Of a stretch of 64,000 nt of DNA, positions 30,561-43,466 are shown piece by piece. Origin of the DNA: Amoebidium appalachense (Eukaryota > Ichthyosporea); the NCBI GenBank assembly GCA_963693365.1, contig CAVNZM010000002.1:14446001-14510000 (forward strand). Direction: 5' to 3'. The notes under the pieces were generated by a model. It was not told where the DNA came from, ran no database searches, and worked only from the letters and a program-made list of their open reading frames with translations. Numbering within the stretch: the first letter of the stretch is position 1; each line of letters starts with the position of its first letter. A program made the translations under genes and the position numbers.

Positions 30561-31975
30561 TATGTGGGTGAGTCACAGAGAGAGAGGAAGGGAGAGGGGT
30601 GGGCCGGGGGGGTTTTGAATGCGTCAAAAAGTACGAAGTACACAAGAACAAACGGATAACACGATGCAGAATGCAAGCCATACATAAAGAGTATGCATAA
30701 TAAGCAGAGCCCATCCTCAGGGGGGGCCCACGTCATCCACAGTACCCGAGTTTCGACCTATTCCCCTCGTTAACGAAACCCAACTCAGGGGGGGGGGGGG
30801 TTCATGTGTGTGAGTGTGTGCACGCTCGCTTGCATGTGTGTGCAAGCGAATGTGTGTGTGTGTGTATGGGGGGGGGGGGGGGGGGGGGGGGGGGGGGCTT
30901 GTGTGTGCACTCATGTGTGCGCAAGTGAAGTCCGTAAGTAGCCCGAGAAATTCAACAAATCTATGTCTGTGCTCACCCGCTTTTAGCTGGTTTGGGGTGG
31001 GGGGGGGGGGGGGGGGGGGGGGGTTCACATTGTTACTTGTGACGGATCATGTGTGTGTAATGCACGCGTGTGTAAGCTCTTAGATTAGTGTGGGTAAGGG
31101 GTTGCGACTCCCCACGAATGACACCTATTGCATATGCCGTGGATGCGTGTGCTTGTGCAGGTGTGTATCACCACGTGTGCCTGCCTGCCTGCCTATGTGT
31201 GTGTACGTGTGCATGCCATTATGCATGCCCAGGCACCTCTGCATGCTCACTTAAGCAGATGTCTATGTGCGCACACGGGGCACGTGCAAGTGCGTCGATG
31301 AACATATATGTGTGTGCACATGCTCGTGGGGAATGTGTGTGTGCATGCACGTCCACATGTACATGTACATTTGAGTGCATGTACATGTACGTTTGCATGT
31401 GTGCGCATGTACATGTACGTTTGCATGTGCGTGCATGTACGTGTGCATGTGTGGACATATCTGTGGGGCACGCGCACATTCATCCAAGTCCAAATGTACA
31501 TGTGCACGTGTATGCATGTACATGTGCATATGCATCTGTATGCATATCCGTGGGACATGTGTGTGTGCATGTACGTGCACGTGTTGCAGCACACACCTGC
31601 TCCTCTCTGGCCTCAAATAGGCGCATGGCCGCATCGACCTGGTCCTCCAGATGCTCCATACGGGGCACGGCACGGCACTCCTCCACCCATTCTGGTGGTC
31701 ACGTGCTGAGTAAAACCATTTTTTTTGGCTAGGCCACAGCCAAAAAAAAAAAAAAGACGGAGACAGGAACCTCGTGTCTTGCACTTGTCTTCCACACTCC
31801 CCCCTTTCCCTCCGATCCGAAAATACAACAAAGACGAGAAAGAAGAAAGTAGAGGAAAATACCAGGCCTCGGCCCCGTGCCCTAAACACCCTTCCCTCCC
31901 CTCCCCACCCCCTCCCCCTCCTTAACCTCTGCCCACCTAGCCCCGTCCTCAAACATGGTTGTCCAACCCTCCTCC

Positions 31976-32016
<41 letters not shown>

Positions 32017-32637
32017 CCCACAGGTCTTCCCCACAGAAAGCGATGACCCTGCCCTTCTACGCCGAGTCGCATGAAACACAACAGTAACAAGTGGTGGCAC
32101 AATGGAGCAGGTTACACCAACGGGGAAAGGGGGGGTTTGAATGCGTCATAAAGTACGAAGTACACAAGAACAATGGATAACACGATGCAGAATGCAAACC
32201 ATACATAAAGAGTAAGCAGAGCCCATCCTCAGGGGGGGGCCACGTCATCCACAGTACCCGAGTTTCGACCCATTCACCTCGTTAACGAAACCCAACTCAG
32301 ACACTGTTTCACTTAAACATAGGTGGGTCACCCGTCTTGATCAGAGACGAGCAGGGTTACTTATGCAGGCAAGGGCAGTGGGAAAGGCCGGGGGTTAAAG
32401 TTGCAGCAGTAAGCAGAAGCAAGAAAAACATAGACAGGAACTCAGGAGACGGTCTTCTCGGAAGCTCCCCCATCGCTACCTAAGTCGATACTTCGCTGGC
32501 TAACATACTACACCAGCTGAAAAGAATTAAGTCCCGAAGGCCGCAGAATTCGCAATCAGAGGGGAAATTATGAGATTTGACCCACACCGCAGGGTAGTAA
32601 CACGCTTACTAGGGCGGAACTTTAACGTCTTCAACAA

Positions 32638-32680
<43 letters not shown>

Positions 32681-33048
32681 CTAGCACCCCCGAAGAAACA
32701 AGGAAGGGGAGGTATCGAGGCTCATCCAAAAAGCACACACACACCTGCCAGACTAGCACCCTTCACGTGCTCTGACGCATCAATCACCGGTGACTGGTCA
32801 TCGACCTGGAGGGCAGCAGCCAGGCCCTTTTCGCTCTTAAACACAACATGTGCAAACAGTACTGAATCCTCAGCGTCGGGGTTTGGGTGGTAGAGTTTTT
32901 TTGCTAGTGTGTTGTGGTGTCTTTGCTGGGCCAGGGAAGATATCTGCACGTGTTTAACACTGCCGAAGGACTGGAAAATGTGCTTGACCGTGCCCTGTGG
33001 TGGGAATGTTGTTGAGTGGCGGTGGTGGTGGCGGTGGCGGTGGTGGCG

Positions 33049-33138
<90 letters not shown>

Positions 33139-33189
33139 GTGTGTGTGTGTGTGTACGTGGGCATGTGTGTGTGTGTGTGGTGTGTGTCT

Positions 33190-33256
<67 letters not shown>

Positions 33257-34854
33257 TGTGCGCGCGCGTGCGTGTGTGTGAGGGGGTGGGGGTGGGGGGG
33301 TGGGGTGGGGGGATTAGAATGCACGAAAGAAAACATGGGGGCTGAGTATGCCGAACACGGTACGAAGTGGTGAAGGACACATGCAAAGACAAACATCTAA
33401 GTCTGCAACATCAGCAGGGGAGGGGGGGGGGGGGAGGGGGGGGGCAGGGGAATGGGCGGGGACAAAGAGAGACGGCTGGAGGGGGAGAGGGGGGGGATTT
33501 GGGGATGGTGGGTAGAGGGGGGTTTGAATGCGTCATAAAATCCGAAGTACACAAGAACAACGGATAACACGATGCAGAATGCAAACCATACATAAAGAGT
33601 ATGCATAATAAGCAGAGCCCAAAGGGGGGGCCCACGTCATCCACAGTACCCGAGTTTCGACCCATTCACCTCGTTAACGATACCCAACTCAGACACTGTT
33701 TCACTTGAACATGGGTGGGTAACCCGTCTTGATCAGCCACGAGCAGGGTTACTTATGCAGGCAAGGGCAGTGGGAAAGGCCGGGGGTTAAAATTGCAGCA
33801 GTAATCAGAACTTTTTGGGGGGGGGGGGGGGGGGGGGACGAAGAGAGGATTTGAGAAAGGTAATCTGTCAAAGAGGGGAAAGGTATCGGAGGGAAAGGGC
33901 CGGGGGGAGAGGGGGGGGGGGGGGAGGGGGGGAGAGGGGAGGTGGGGTAATGAATGCGTTAGAGAGGGGGGGAGGGGGGGGGGGGAGGGGGTGCTAAAGG
34001 TGATAATGCGTGGAGTAAGGAGACGGACGAGGATTCTGAAGGGGTAAAGTGGCATGGGTTGGTTTGACAGGGCCGGGAGAAGGGGGGGGGGGGGGGGGGG
34101 GGATATAGACATGGGGACCTATGTGCGTTCAGGAGAGAGTGGATGGAAGAGCTTGAAGGGAGTAGCTGGAGTACGTTAGGAGCCCCCAGGGGGGGGGGGG
34201 GGGGTCGTAGGTTACACAGTGAACACATAAAGTGTTGCCTGGAGGTAAAAAGCAAACTGACCAAACCCGCCATAATGATAATTATGAGTAACCCACTGTA
34301 TTGGTGCGTGTTTCCATCTCTGACCAGGCCGAACAACTAAACGGGTTGGTCAACCCCAATTTTCTGTGACTATATGAAGAGGAAACGGCAGGAAAGAGCA
34401 CAGAAACACCCAAGGTGCCCTGTATGAAAGATACGAGTACGTTACAAAACCACACAGGTAACTAAAGTGTGTCACCACCAAGAACACGGACGAAGCACGG
34501 CCACACCACACAAGCACCGCACGTACAGCAAAAATTGCGCACAGATAGCTGCAGCAAAGCCCTAAACAACGAGGCTGTGCACGCACGCACGCTCACACAC
34601 ACACACACACACGCACGCACGCACCACACACACACGGCACGAACATGCACACAGAGCATTATTTGCATCCCACCCCTCCAGCAAATAAGTCTCACCTCGT
34701 CAAATACCGGGGCTATGTTTGCAACGAAAAGTGTTTTCTTTTCCGGATGTTCCTCATTTTTTGCTTGATGCTCCCTCCCGTACAAATAGTGTATAGCTCC
34801 GCCAATATCTACGGCGTAGACCTTGTATCCCGACACCTCACAGAAGGCAGCCAT
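29092..34854 (-). CDS. RRP7 (RRP7A-like) ribosome biogenesis protein, 5 exons
   Basis: Exons, 5' to 3' on the minus strand, are 34854-34696, 32994-32745, 31691-31597, 30012-29823 and 29177-29092. All phases agree (259 aa; human RRP7A is about 280). Residues about 20-130 form the RRM-like domain ([29 protein letters not shown]). The C-terminal RRP7 signature includes [35 protein letters not shown] and the terminal RKFKPY. RRP7 acts in the nucleolus in small-subunit rRNA processing (UTP-C/CURI-linked). The N-terminus is slightly short against the family. Introns reach 1.7 kb and carry four sense SINE-like copies. The start lies 794 bp from the divergent FAM114A start. Confidence 0.95.
29380..30275. 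repeat. G and (GT)n tracts flanking RRP7 exon 4
   Basis: A G-rich run lies at 29379-29413, a long (GT)n at 29558-29651, a G run at 29801-29812, (GT)n with CG steps at 30031-30172 and a G run at 30239-30273. Read on the RRP7 strand these are C runs and (CA)n. Confidence 0.93.
30281..30397 (-). repeat. SINE-like family, copy B5
   Basis: Subfamily B, minus strand: CAAGTGTCTTCTGCCTGCAC, then CTCATTTTTGTGACGATTTG, ending CTCTAATGCATACATCCCCC and a C run. Truncated 5' of GATGGGCTCTG. It lies in RRP7 intron 3 in sense orientation. Confidence 0.85.
30605..30790 (-). repeat. SINE-like family, copy A2
   Basis: Subfamily A, minus strand, from CTGAGTTGGGTTTCGTTAAC through the B-box-like GGTCGAAACTC to GACGCATTCAAAACCCCCC. 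It is nearly identical to A1 and A5 over shared sequence. It lies in RRP7 intron 3 in sense orientation. Confidence 0.92.
30791..31022. repeat. G runs and (GT)n in RRP7 intron 3
   Basis: G runs lie at about 30788-30800, 30868-30897 and 30996-31022, with short (GT)n between them. Confidence 0.9.
31140..31590. repeat. Alternating purine-pyrimidine tract
   Basis: The words GCATGTACATGTACGTTTGC, GTGTGCATGTAC and CACGTGCA recur for about 450 bases. The strand alternates purine and pyrimidine almost throughout, without being one simple repeat. It ends at the donor side of RRP7 exon 3. Confidence 0.75.
31979..32014. repeat. C run in RRP7 intron 2
   Basis: About 36 C on the plus strand, which is a G run in the sense of RRP7 and an exception to the usual sense-C pattern. 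Confidence 0.95.
32131..32435 (-). repeat. SINE-like family, copy A3 (long)
   Basis: Subfamily A, minus strand. It includes the 5' section (GCTTACTGCTGCAACTTTAA, AGTAACCCTGCTCGT), an A-box-like TGTCTGAGTTGG, a B-box-like GGGTCGAAACTCG and the 3' end GACGCATTCAAACCCCCCC. It lies in RRP7 intron 2 in sense orientation. Confidence 0.9.
32640..32680. repeat. G run after the RRP7 exon 2 donor
   Basis: About 41 G on the plus strand, which is a C run on the RRP7 sense strand beginning about 65 bases after the 5' splice site at 32744. Confidence 0.95.
33017..33310. repeat. (GGT)n and long (GT)n in RRP7 intron 1
   Basis: A (GGC/GGT)n stretch lies at 33017-33049, followed by about 230 bases of (GT)n with few interruptions. 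In the RRP7 sense it is (CA)n just upstream of the exon 2 acceptor. Confidence 0.93.
33525..33812 (-). repeat. SINE-like family, copy A4 (long)
   Basis: Subfamily A, minus strand, with the same 5' section and box-like motifs as A3 and a small deletion at the GATGGGCTCTG core (CCCTTTGGGCTCTG). The 5' edge at 33812 abuts a G run. It lies in RRP7 intron 1 in sense orientation. Confidence 0.9.
33814..34204. repeat. G-rich tracts in RRP7 intron 1
   Basis: G runs lie at 33817-33837, 33902-33945, 33966-33990, 34082-34102 and 34190-34204. A fragment GAATGCGTTAGAG (33954-33966) looks like the 3' tip of another subfamily B copy in the minus orientation. Confidence 0.85.
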
Positions 34855-35647
34855 TGCAAAGTGTATAGGAGGTTACTGTTAAAGAAAGGGCAAAAGAGAA
34901 AGTCCTCAACTGAATAATCTCCAAGAACTTCACTTTCAATACGATCAATTAAAGATGTTGTTGTCTTGTCCTGTGACTGTCTCGCTGAGAAATAAACAAG
35001 GTTGACAAGTTGTAGTTGAAAGGTGGATGGGTGAAAGCGTTGGCGCTTTTATGAAAAGGATGTGCAAGCTTTTTGATTAGCAGAAAACATGTCCTTTTAA
35101 CTTCAATATTTAATTACAGTACACAACATATAGGTAGGTTTGGATCGGTTGAAACAACAACGTTCAACCCATGAGAGTCTAGAGGTTTTAGGTTTGTGTC
35201 CTTCATGACACAGTCTCAGTGACAGTCTGCCAGCCTTAGCCGGACCAACTTGAAGTTGCACGTGCACTTCACACACAGACAGCTAGGGGGATCCTTGCTG
35301 CCAGCATTTGGTTGGCTAAAACGGTATCGCTTTTATACTTTTGGCTAAGTCTTATCTCTTTTGATTCGCCCAGCCAGCACAATCAACCTAGCTCTTGTAA
35401 TGTAGGAGCAATAAAGAACCATTATTGATTATATACGAACGGGTTTTATTGGTTGCCACGCTTTTCTGGTTCTGATTGGCTTGTTTCCTGTAAAATTTTA
35501 TCGTCTCTCAGCTGAAGAGACTCAGTGCTGCAGTTTGCCGCTCAGTTTTCACACTGTAGACACTCATTTGTGGCTGTAACAAGTACGTTTCAGGCCTAAG
35601 GCGTTAGCTACTACATTATTTAGCTTGGGGAAGAAAAGTATAAGAGA
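34855..35647. other. Divergent spacer between RRP7 (-) and FAM114A (+)
   Basis: It is 793 bases and unusually free of long homopolymer and microsatellite tracts. CCAAT-type words appear in GATTGGC (35476-35482) and GGTTGGC (35310-35316). No TATA box is obvious. It probably holds both promoters. Confidence 0.6.
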
Positions 35648-38351
35648 ATGGCCGACTCAGAACATGAGGCGTTTGAGAGTGCTGAGGAGTATGAAGGAGA
35701 GGAGGAAGGAACGAAGTCCGAGGGAAAACGAAGCAAAGGGGCAAAAGTAGAGAGCGAAGATGAAGATGTCGTAGAGCGGAAGGGAGAGGGGGAAGACGAG
35801 AAGCAAGAGGTCGGGGAAAAGGACGAAGAGAGAAAAGAGGGAAACAATGGAGTTCTTGAAAATGTAGAAGGGGAAGTCAACATAGTGAAAGAAGATGAAC
35901 CGACCAAGGAGGAAGAGGTTAAATCAGTTCCCGAGCAAGAAATAGAGACGGAGACACAGAGCAAAAAGGAAAAAGCTGCAGTTGATCCTGAGCCTGTGAA
36001 GGAAGCTGAGGCCACATCTACGGAAGGAAGTAAGTTGAAGAAAGATGAAGAGAGCCCAGTTCAAGCCGCCACGGAGGCAAAGGCTCCAGCTTCTGCATCA
36101 CCCGGTAGGTTACCACATAGGGCCGCTTCTGTGCTTTGCGTGTATGGTTAAGTATTGCATCTACCTTTTTTCCCTGACAAATGAAAAATGGAACCGTCGG
36201 TTTACTTGCTATGGTGCATTCTGAGTTTTCACCTCTACTTTTTTCGCTTGTGTTTGTCATTGTTTTATGTATGGTCATGATCTTCTTAAGATTATGCTTG
36301 TGCTCTCCAGCCTAACAACAAACAACCCGGCTTTGCTGTCTCCATATCATCAATTTGCTTTTTAGAACACTTCGTCCCCCCCCACCCCCCACCCCCCTCT
36401 CCCTCTCCCCCCCCCCCCCCCTCCCCCCCCCCTACTCTCTCACTCTCCCCCTTTTATTCCTACACCTCCGCAAATCCAAACAAGAACACAGGCAGAGAGG
36501 CATTTTCCACCCATTGGTCTTATATATATATTGACTGTTGACTTACCCTTTGCAGTTATTGAAAAGAAGGAAGTAAAGGAGGATCCAAAGGCGGTGGAAA
36601 GGAGGTATGCGTATGGTGGTATTGCTGCGAATATTTGTGTGTGTGTATGTGTGGAGGGAGGGCAAAGGGTTAAAGAGAGGGAAGGAGGGGGGAGGGGGGG
36701 AGGGGGGTTAATAAGGGGAGGCGTATGTGAGTGATGGTGTGTTGAAGGTCTTGGAGGTGGGCAGAGAGGAGGGGAGGGGGGGGGGGGGGGGGGGAGGGGG
36801 GGGGGGGGAGGGGGGGGGGCGGGTTGATGTGGGGAAGGCGTGTCTGATGACACGTTGGAGAGGTATCAATTTTTTCATTACTATAGCACAAACATATATC
36901 CCCCCTCCCCCCTTCCCCCCCTGGGATCTGTTCAAGTGTCTTCTGCCTGCCCGCCTAATTTGTTCGATTCCGGGTTCGTCATTTTTGTGAAGTTTTGTAG
37001 TTTAGTCCTTTGGTGTCTCCTCCATATTTCCAACCCTCTAACACATACACCCCCCCCCCCCCCCCCCCCCCCCCACGCCAAAAAAAATGGAAAGAGAAAA
37101 TAAGGAAGAAGGGGGGGGGGGGGGGGGGGGGGATGTCCCAGCCGAACAAGTGGTCATGAATTTAAGGGAGACTGTTTTGGGGGAGAGGGGAGGCAAGGCC
37201 AGGGAGGAGCAAGGGAGGGAGGTGGGGGGGGGGGGGGGGGGGGGGGGCTACCCATAACAAGCGGATAGAAGAGGGGGGAAGGGGGGGAGGGAGGGGGGGG
37301 AAGGGGGGGGGGGTCAAGAGGGGTGACGGCAGGAGACTATTAGGCGCTCACTAGCAACCCAAATGCCAGGCAGGGACGGGGAGGGGGGAGACTTACGCAT
37401 GCAATCCGTAGTGTCGAAGTTTCCTTTTCTTCTCGTCCTTCTAGCCTATCTTTCTGTGTGCAGGCCTCTTGCTAGCAACCTCCCCCTTTCCCCCCCCCCC
37501 CCCCCCCCTCCCCCCTCACCCCCCACCTCCGTCCCATCAGCAGGGGGGGGAGGGGGTAGGAGGGGGAAGCCTGGGGAAGAGGGGGGAAGGAGGGGAACGG
37601 GACTATTATTCAAGAAACAGGGATCTGCCATTTCATTTATACCAGTCGAACCTCACGTGTTGACTATTTTTAGATTCGGTACGCTGGATTCTGTGGACAA
37701 GACTAAGAAGGAAATCATCGAGAAGGTACGTAGCTCAACTAAATAATGATTTTGGCAATCTAACATCATGTGTCATTATATTCTGATACTCCCTCATAAC
37801 CACTTTACTCTTATTATACATACCTCTCCCTCCCCCCCCCCCCCCTCCCCCCCCCCCCCCCCTCCCCCCTCCCCCCCCCCCCCCCCCCACTATGTTCTGA
37901 ACTGCTGGGTCACCGATGGAATGACTGGCTCCTTCTCTCCTCGTGGATTCCTCCCCCTCCTCCCCCCCCCCCCCCCCCCCCCCCGGCATCCTGCTTTTTT
38001 GTGGGGGCCTGGGGATCTGCCTAAACTGCCTGATAAGGGGTTTTGTACAACTGTCTCTTGTCTGCACATTCCCTATAGGGAGCCTCTTCACTTTTAATCG
38101 CTTTTTTCATGTCGTTTATTCACTCTGCTTTACAATGTATACACCCCCCCATCCCCCCTATTCGAAATGGACACCCGGAGCAAAGGGAGAGGGACCTGGG
38201 CAAGAGAGGGGGGGGGGGGGGGTCCCCCAACCGATACAACCACCCACCTGACGCAATCTCTCTTGCACACACACACACACACGCACACAAACACCCCCGC
38301 GCACACTCACACAACACACACACACACACATACACACACACACACACACAT

Positions 38352-38384
<33 letters not shown>

Positions 38385-38867
38385 GGGAGGTGGGCTCAGC
38401 ACTCTTAGACCGTCTTGCACCAAAGGAACAGCCAGCGGCCCAGCCGGCAGCCACTGGGGGGTGGGGTGGGTGGGGTGGCGGCTGGGGGTCACTGTGGGAG
38501 AGTGCCACCCAGGCAGTGCACACAGTGAGCGATGTGGCCGCACAGGCAGCATTGGCCCTGCTGGAGGACGAAGAGGATAGGTGAGTTAAAATGTTAAAAT
38601 TTAATATCGTGGGGTCCAATGTGGTGATTGATGCTGATGTGAGAAGGAGAAGGAGGGCTAGTTGCATGGTTGGTTGTCTTGAAAGGTATCAGTCTGGTGC
38701 TGGGGCTGATTAATGGCCAAAGGGCCAAAGTTCAGATTTAGTCTGCGGCTGTGTACGGTATCACATATTTTGAAATTTCAGTGGCTGCCTCAAGATCCCC
38801 CTATAGCATGCATCGCCCGTGCAATCACAATATCCACTCACAGACACACATACAGACGCACACACGA

Positions 38868-38901
<34 letters not shown>

Positions 38902-38998
38902 TCTCTCTCTCTCTCTCTCTCCCCCCCCCCCCCCCCCCCCCCCCCCCCCTTTCTCCCTCCCTCTCTTTCTCTCTCTCTTTCTCTCTCTTGCTTTCTCC

Positions 38999-39029
<31 letters not shown>

Positions 39030-40888
39030 AAAAAAAAAAAAAAACAGTATGCCCCCTCCCTCCTTCCCTCTTCCCTTTCTCTTTCCCTCTTCCCCCCCTC
39101 TCCCCCTGCCCCTCTCCCCCCCCTCCCCCCGCTATCTCTCTATCTGTGTTGCATTAAACGGACATGTTCACACGTGCAAATACAGACAAATGCATGCATT
39201 GGGTCACTGGTGGTGAACGTGTGTCCCTAATCTGACTGATTTTTGCTCTCACAGAGCAAGAGCAGAAAAGGTCGCCCAGAAATCCCAATCACGAGAAGGA
39301 CCTTCAGATAGCGGCACTGAAAATCCAGAAATATCGAAACAAAAACCCGGGAGACCAGAGCATAACGCCGCAGAGGTGGCTAAGCAGGCAGTGAGAGAAG
39401 TGGGTGATGCCGGGACGGAAATGGCGTCGTTTTTGGCTGCAAATTTGAAAACTGGGTTTAGCACGGCAACAGATGCGGCGTTGAAACTGAGCACTAACCT
39501 GCAGAGCCTGGCCGTTGAAGATGGTGGGTGTTGGCTGTGGGGTTGTGTATTAGTTGTTAAGGGATATTTGATATGTGATTGTTATTGTTGTTGTTGTTTG
39601 TTGTTTTTGTTGTACGAAGATGGGGGGAGGGGGGGGGGGGGGGGGGGGGTTAACGTTTGTCAAATGAAGCTAATTGTGCGTGTCGAATCGAAGGGAAGGT
39701 GAGGGGTTAGTGGGGGAGCTGCCTCTCGGTATTCTCTCTATTGCTCTCTCCCAGTCCCTGTCCCTCTCCCTCTCCCTCTCCCCCTCTCGTCCCCTCTCTA
39801 TTCCTCGCCAACAGCCTCACCCTCACAGTCACCCTCTCTCTCATCTTTGCCCTCACCCTCGGCATCTGCCACCCTCACGCACACACTCTCTCCCTCCTCC
39901 CTTTACCCCTCCACACCCCCCCCCCCCCCTTCCCCTCTCCCTCTCCCCCCCCCCCTCTCTCTCTCTCTTTCTCTCTCTCCGTCCCCCCCCTCCCCCCCCC
40001 CCCCCCCCCCCCCCCCCTTTTCTCCTTGCAATTGAGTGCTGTGAGCGAGGTATGACATGACTATCGGCAAGTAGTGGTATGGGTCGAGTCAGAAACAAAG
40101 TGTTGCTACTTCCTGAACCCCTCACTCGTACACACTCGTGTGCGCATGCACACACACACACACACACAGTGATGGAGCAGAGTCTCGGTGCACTAGAAAA
40201 CCTCGGCAAAAAGACACTGTCCGTCATAACGGACAAAGATCCAGCAGAGGTGGCCGCTGAGCGTCGCAGAAAAATGATGGAAGGTTTGTGCTTCCTTGCT
40301 GCTCTCTTTCCCCGTGCCCTCTCCCCTTCATCCACACACAGACAGACAGATACACACACGTGCACGCGCGCACACACATACACGTGCACACACCCATATA
40401 CACACACACACACACACACCCTATGCACACACATAATTCCAACCCCCTCGTGGTGTTGAACACAGGTAGTGGTAATGGAAGGACCATTTCGATTATCTAT
40501 TGACCAGCTTCTATTTGCTGACGGAATTTTTCTTTGGGTCCAGCATCTACCAATGAGCAGGAGGCAGGGTCAGGGGAGACTGACAGTTTGGAACCCCCTG
40601 CATTTGCGGACCGATATGAGAAGTATGGGGGGAGCACAGCAATGAGCCAGCTCGAAGCTGCAGCCAGACAGAGTGAAACAACACTGCAGGCACAGGTGTG
40701 AATCAAGGGGGGGGGGGGGGGGGGGGGTGGAGCAGGGGGTCTTCTTGGGAGGCGTGTTTTTTTTTTTTTGGCTCATGCTTGATAATTTGATTGCAATGAT
40801 GTGGGGGGTTTATTTGCTGCCTTGATTGTGCTAGGAATGATAGATCGGCAATACATCACCACTCTGTTAGTTAGCAACTGGCTTCCAC

Positions 40889-40924
<36 letters not shown>

Positions 40925-41108
40925 TGAGGCATAGGAACCCCCCTGATGATGGGCTCTGTTCAAGTATCTTCTGCCTGCACCCTTAAATTGTTTGATTTTG
41001 GATTTCCCATTTTGTGACGTTTTGTTGAGGCTCGTTGTTGTCTCCTCCATATTTCCAACCTTCTAACGCATACATCACCCCCCCCCCCCCCCCCTCCCCC
41101 AAACACAC

Positions 41109-41157
<49 letters not shown>

Positions 41158-41949
41158 TTACACATAACACCATGTGCATAACGTACGCCACTATGCCTCA
41201 ATCAGTCCTTCTCGTCCACCCCCCCCCCCCCCCCCCCCCCCTCCCCGTCCCCTCCCCTCCCCTTCTCTATAGGTTAGGTAGTTAAGGAGCTTTGTAGAAG
41301 CCCGGCTCATGCTCTATTTCTCTGCTTGTTTTCTTTGTTTTTGTCTGCTTGCAGATTTTGTAGATTCTGTGTTCTTAGATTGCTGCTCCTTGAGCAACCC
41401 TGCTCGTTTTGGCCAACAAGACGATGGACTCACCTATTGCTGTTGAAACACAGTATGGGTTGGGAACCACGCGCGAGAGGTTAAAGAGTCAAAACCCATG
41501 CTTTTGTGGAGGCATAGGAACCCCCCTAATGATGGGCTCTGTTCAAGTGTCTTCTGCTTGCACGCTTAAATTATTTGATTTTGGGTTTCTCATTTTTGTG
41601 ACGATTTGGTTGTTGCTCTTTGTTGTCTCCTCCTATCTCCAACCCTCTAACGCATACATCACCTCCTCCCCCCCCCCCCCCCCCCCTCCCCCCCCCCCCC
41701 ACACACACACACGCACACACACACACACACACAAACTACCCCTCCTCCCCTTCCGCTCTTGCCCACTGAGCCATAACATGCTTCTTTTCTTGAATAATAA
41801 TTTGCCCTATTTCCGACCTCCCACCACAAACTCAACCCCTCACAAACCATCCAACCAACCATCGGTCTCTGCACCTTTCCCTCCCCCCCCCCCCCCCCCC
41901 CCTCTTTCCCCCCCCCCCCACCCCCCACACACACACACCACCGCCACCA

Positions 41950-42041
<92 letters not shown>

Positions 42042-42090
42042 GCGCACGGGCGCACACACATGCACCCCTCTCCCCCCTCTCCCCCCAACT

Positions 42091-42144
<54 letters not shown>

Positions 42145-43126
42145 CTGTCAGCGCTTTCAGCAGCAGAAAAGAAGCAACAAGACAGCACATACGAGATTTT
42201 AAAAAAAACTTTGAAGGATGTGGGGGAGGATGAAGAGGAGGAGGGGGCAGAGGGCATGAAAGAGGCAGGCGCACAGTGTGCAGATGCACTGAAGGGTCCG
42301 TGTACTAGTGCCCCGTGTACACGTGCTCATACTAAATGTAGTGGGGGTAGGGTGGGGATTAGCAGGGAGAAAGGGGAGTGGCCAGGGAGGGTAGAAAGGG
42401 AAACGGATGAAAGATCCTGTATGTATGGACATTGTATATATGTGTGGGTTGAGGCATGGGAATCAGAAAGCCTGGGATTTTTTTTTTTGTGGAGAAGGAG
42501 GGGGGGGGGATGGTATAGACAAAATGATATACACGAGGGGGGGGGGGGGGGGGGGGGGGGGTTACACGACTAAATGAATGACACATGGAGATTGATACGT
42601 CCTCCCTTTGCAGCGCAAGAACTCTCGACGGACTCCCTTGAAAAGCTGCAGCAACGATTGGCTGCTGAAGACGAGTGGATTGCCAAATTTAGAAATGAGC
42701 TTGTTGGGGATATGCCCAGTGACACACCGGCTGAAGGTGGGGACGATGGCTGGGGTTCGGATGATGTCAAACTGACCCTCCAGGTAATCCGTCCCACCCA
42801 CCCCCCCCCCCCCCTCCCCCCCCCCCAAAAAAAAGGAGGAAAGAAACAAAGAAAGAAAGATGAAAGAAATACATGTTGGGAACCGCGCGTGAGAGGTCAA
42901 AGAATCGAAACCCATCCTTTTGTGGAGGCATGGGGACCCTCTTGGCCATGGGCTCTGTTCAAGTTTCTTCCGCCTTCACTTTCCTTTTTGTTTCTTTTTC
43001 GTAATGTTTTGTCGGTTTGATCGTTTTTGGTCTTTCTTTTTTTTTCGTCTTTTGATGTCTCTGCCCGATATTTTCAACCCCCGAACGCATACTCCCCCCC
43101 CCCCCCCCCCCCTTTGTGCGTGCTCT

Positions 43127-43208
<82 letters not shown>

Positions 43209-43427
43209 CAACGACTTGATGCTGAGCCAGAGAAGGTTCTAGACGAGGTCTATAGTCGGGCCATTGATGCATTGGCCTTCTTCTCTGCCACGGCCATTGC
43301 TCACCTTCTTGCAATCACAAAAACACAGCTCCCAGGTAGCCCCCCCCCCCCCCCCCCTCCCCCCCTCCCGCCCCCCAAATGTTGCATAAAGCCTTGTGTG
43401 CTTGGCGAACATATGTATGCCCTGCAC

Positions 43428-43466
<39 letters not shown>

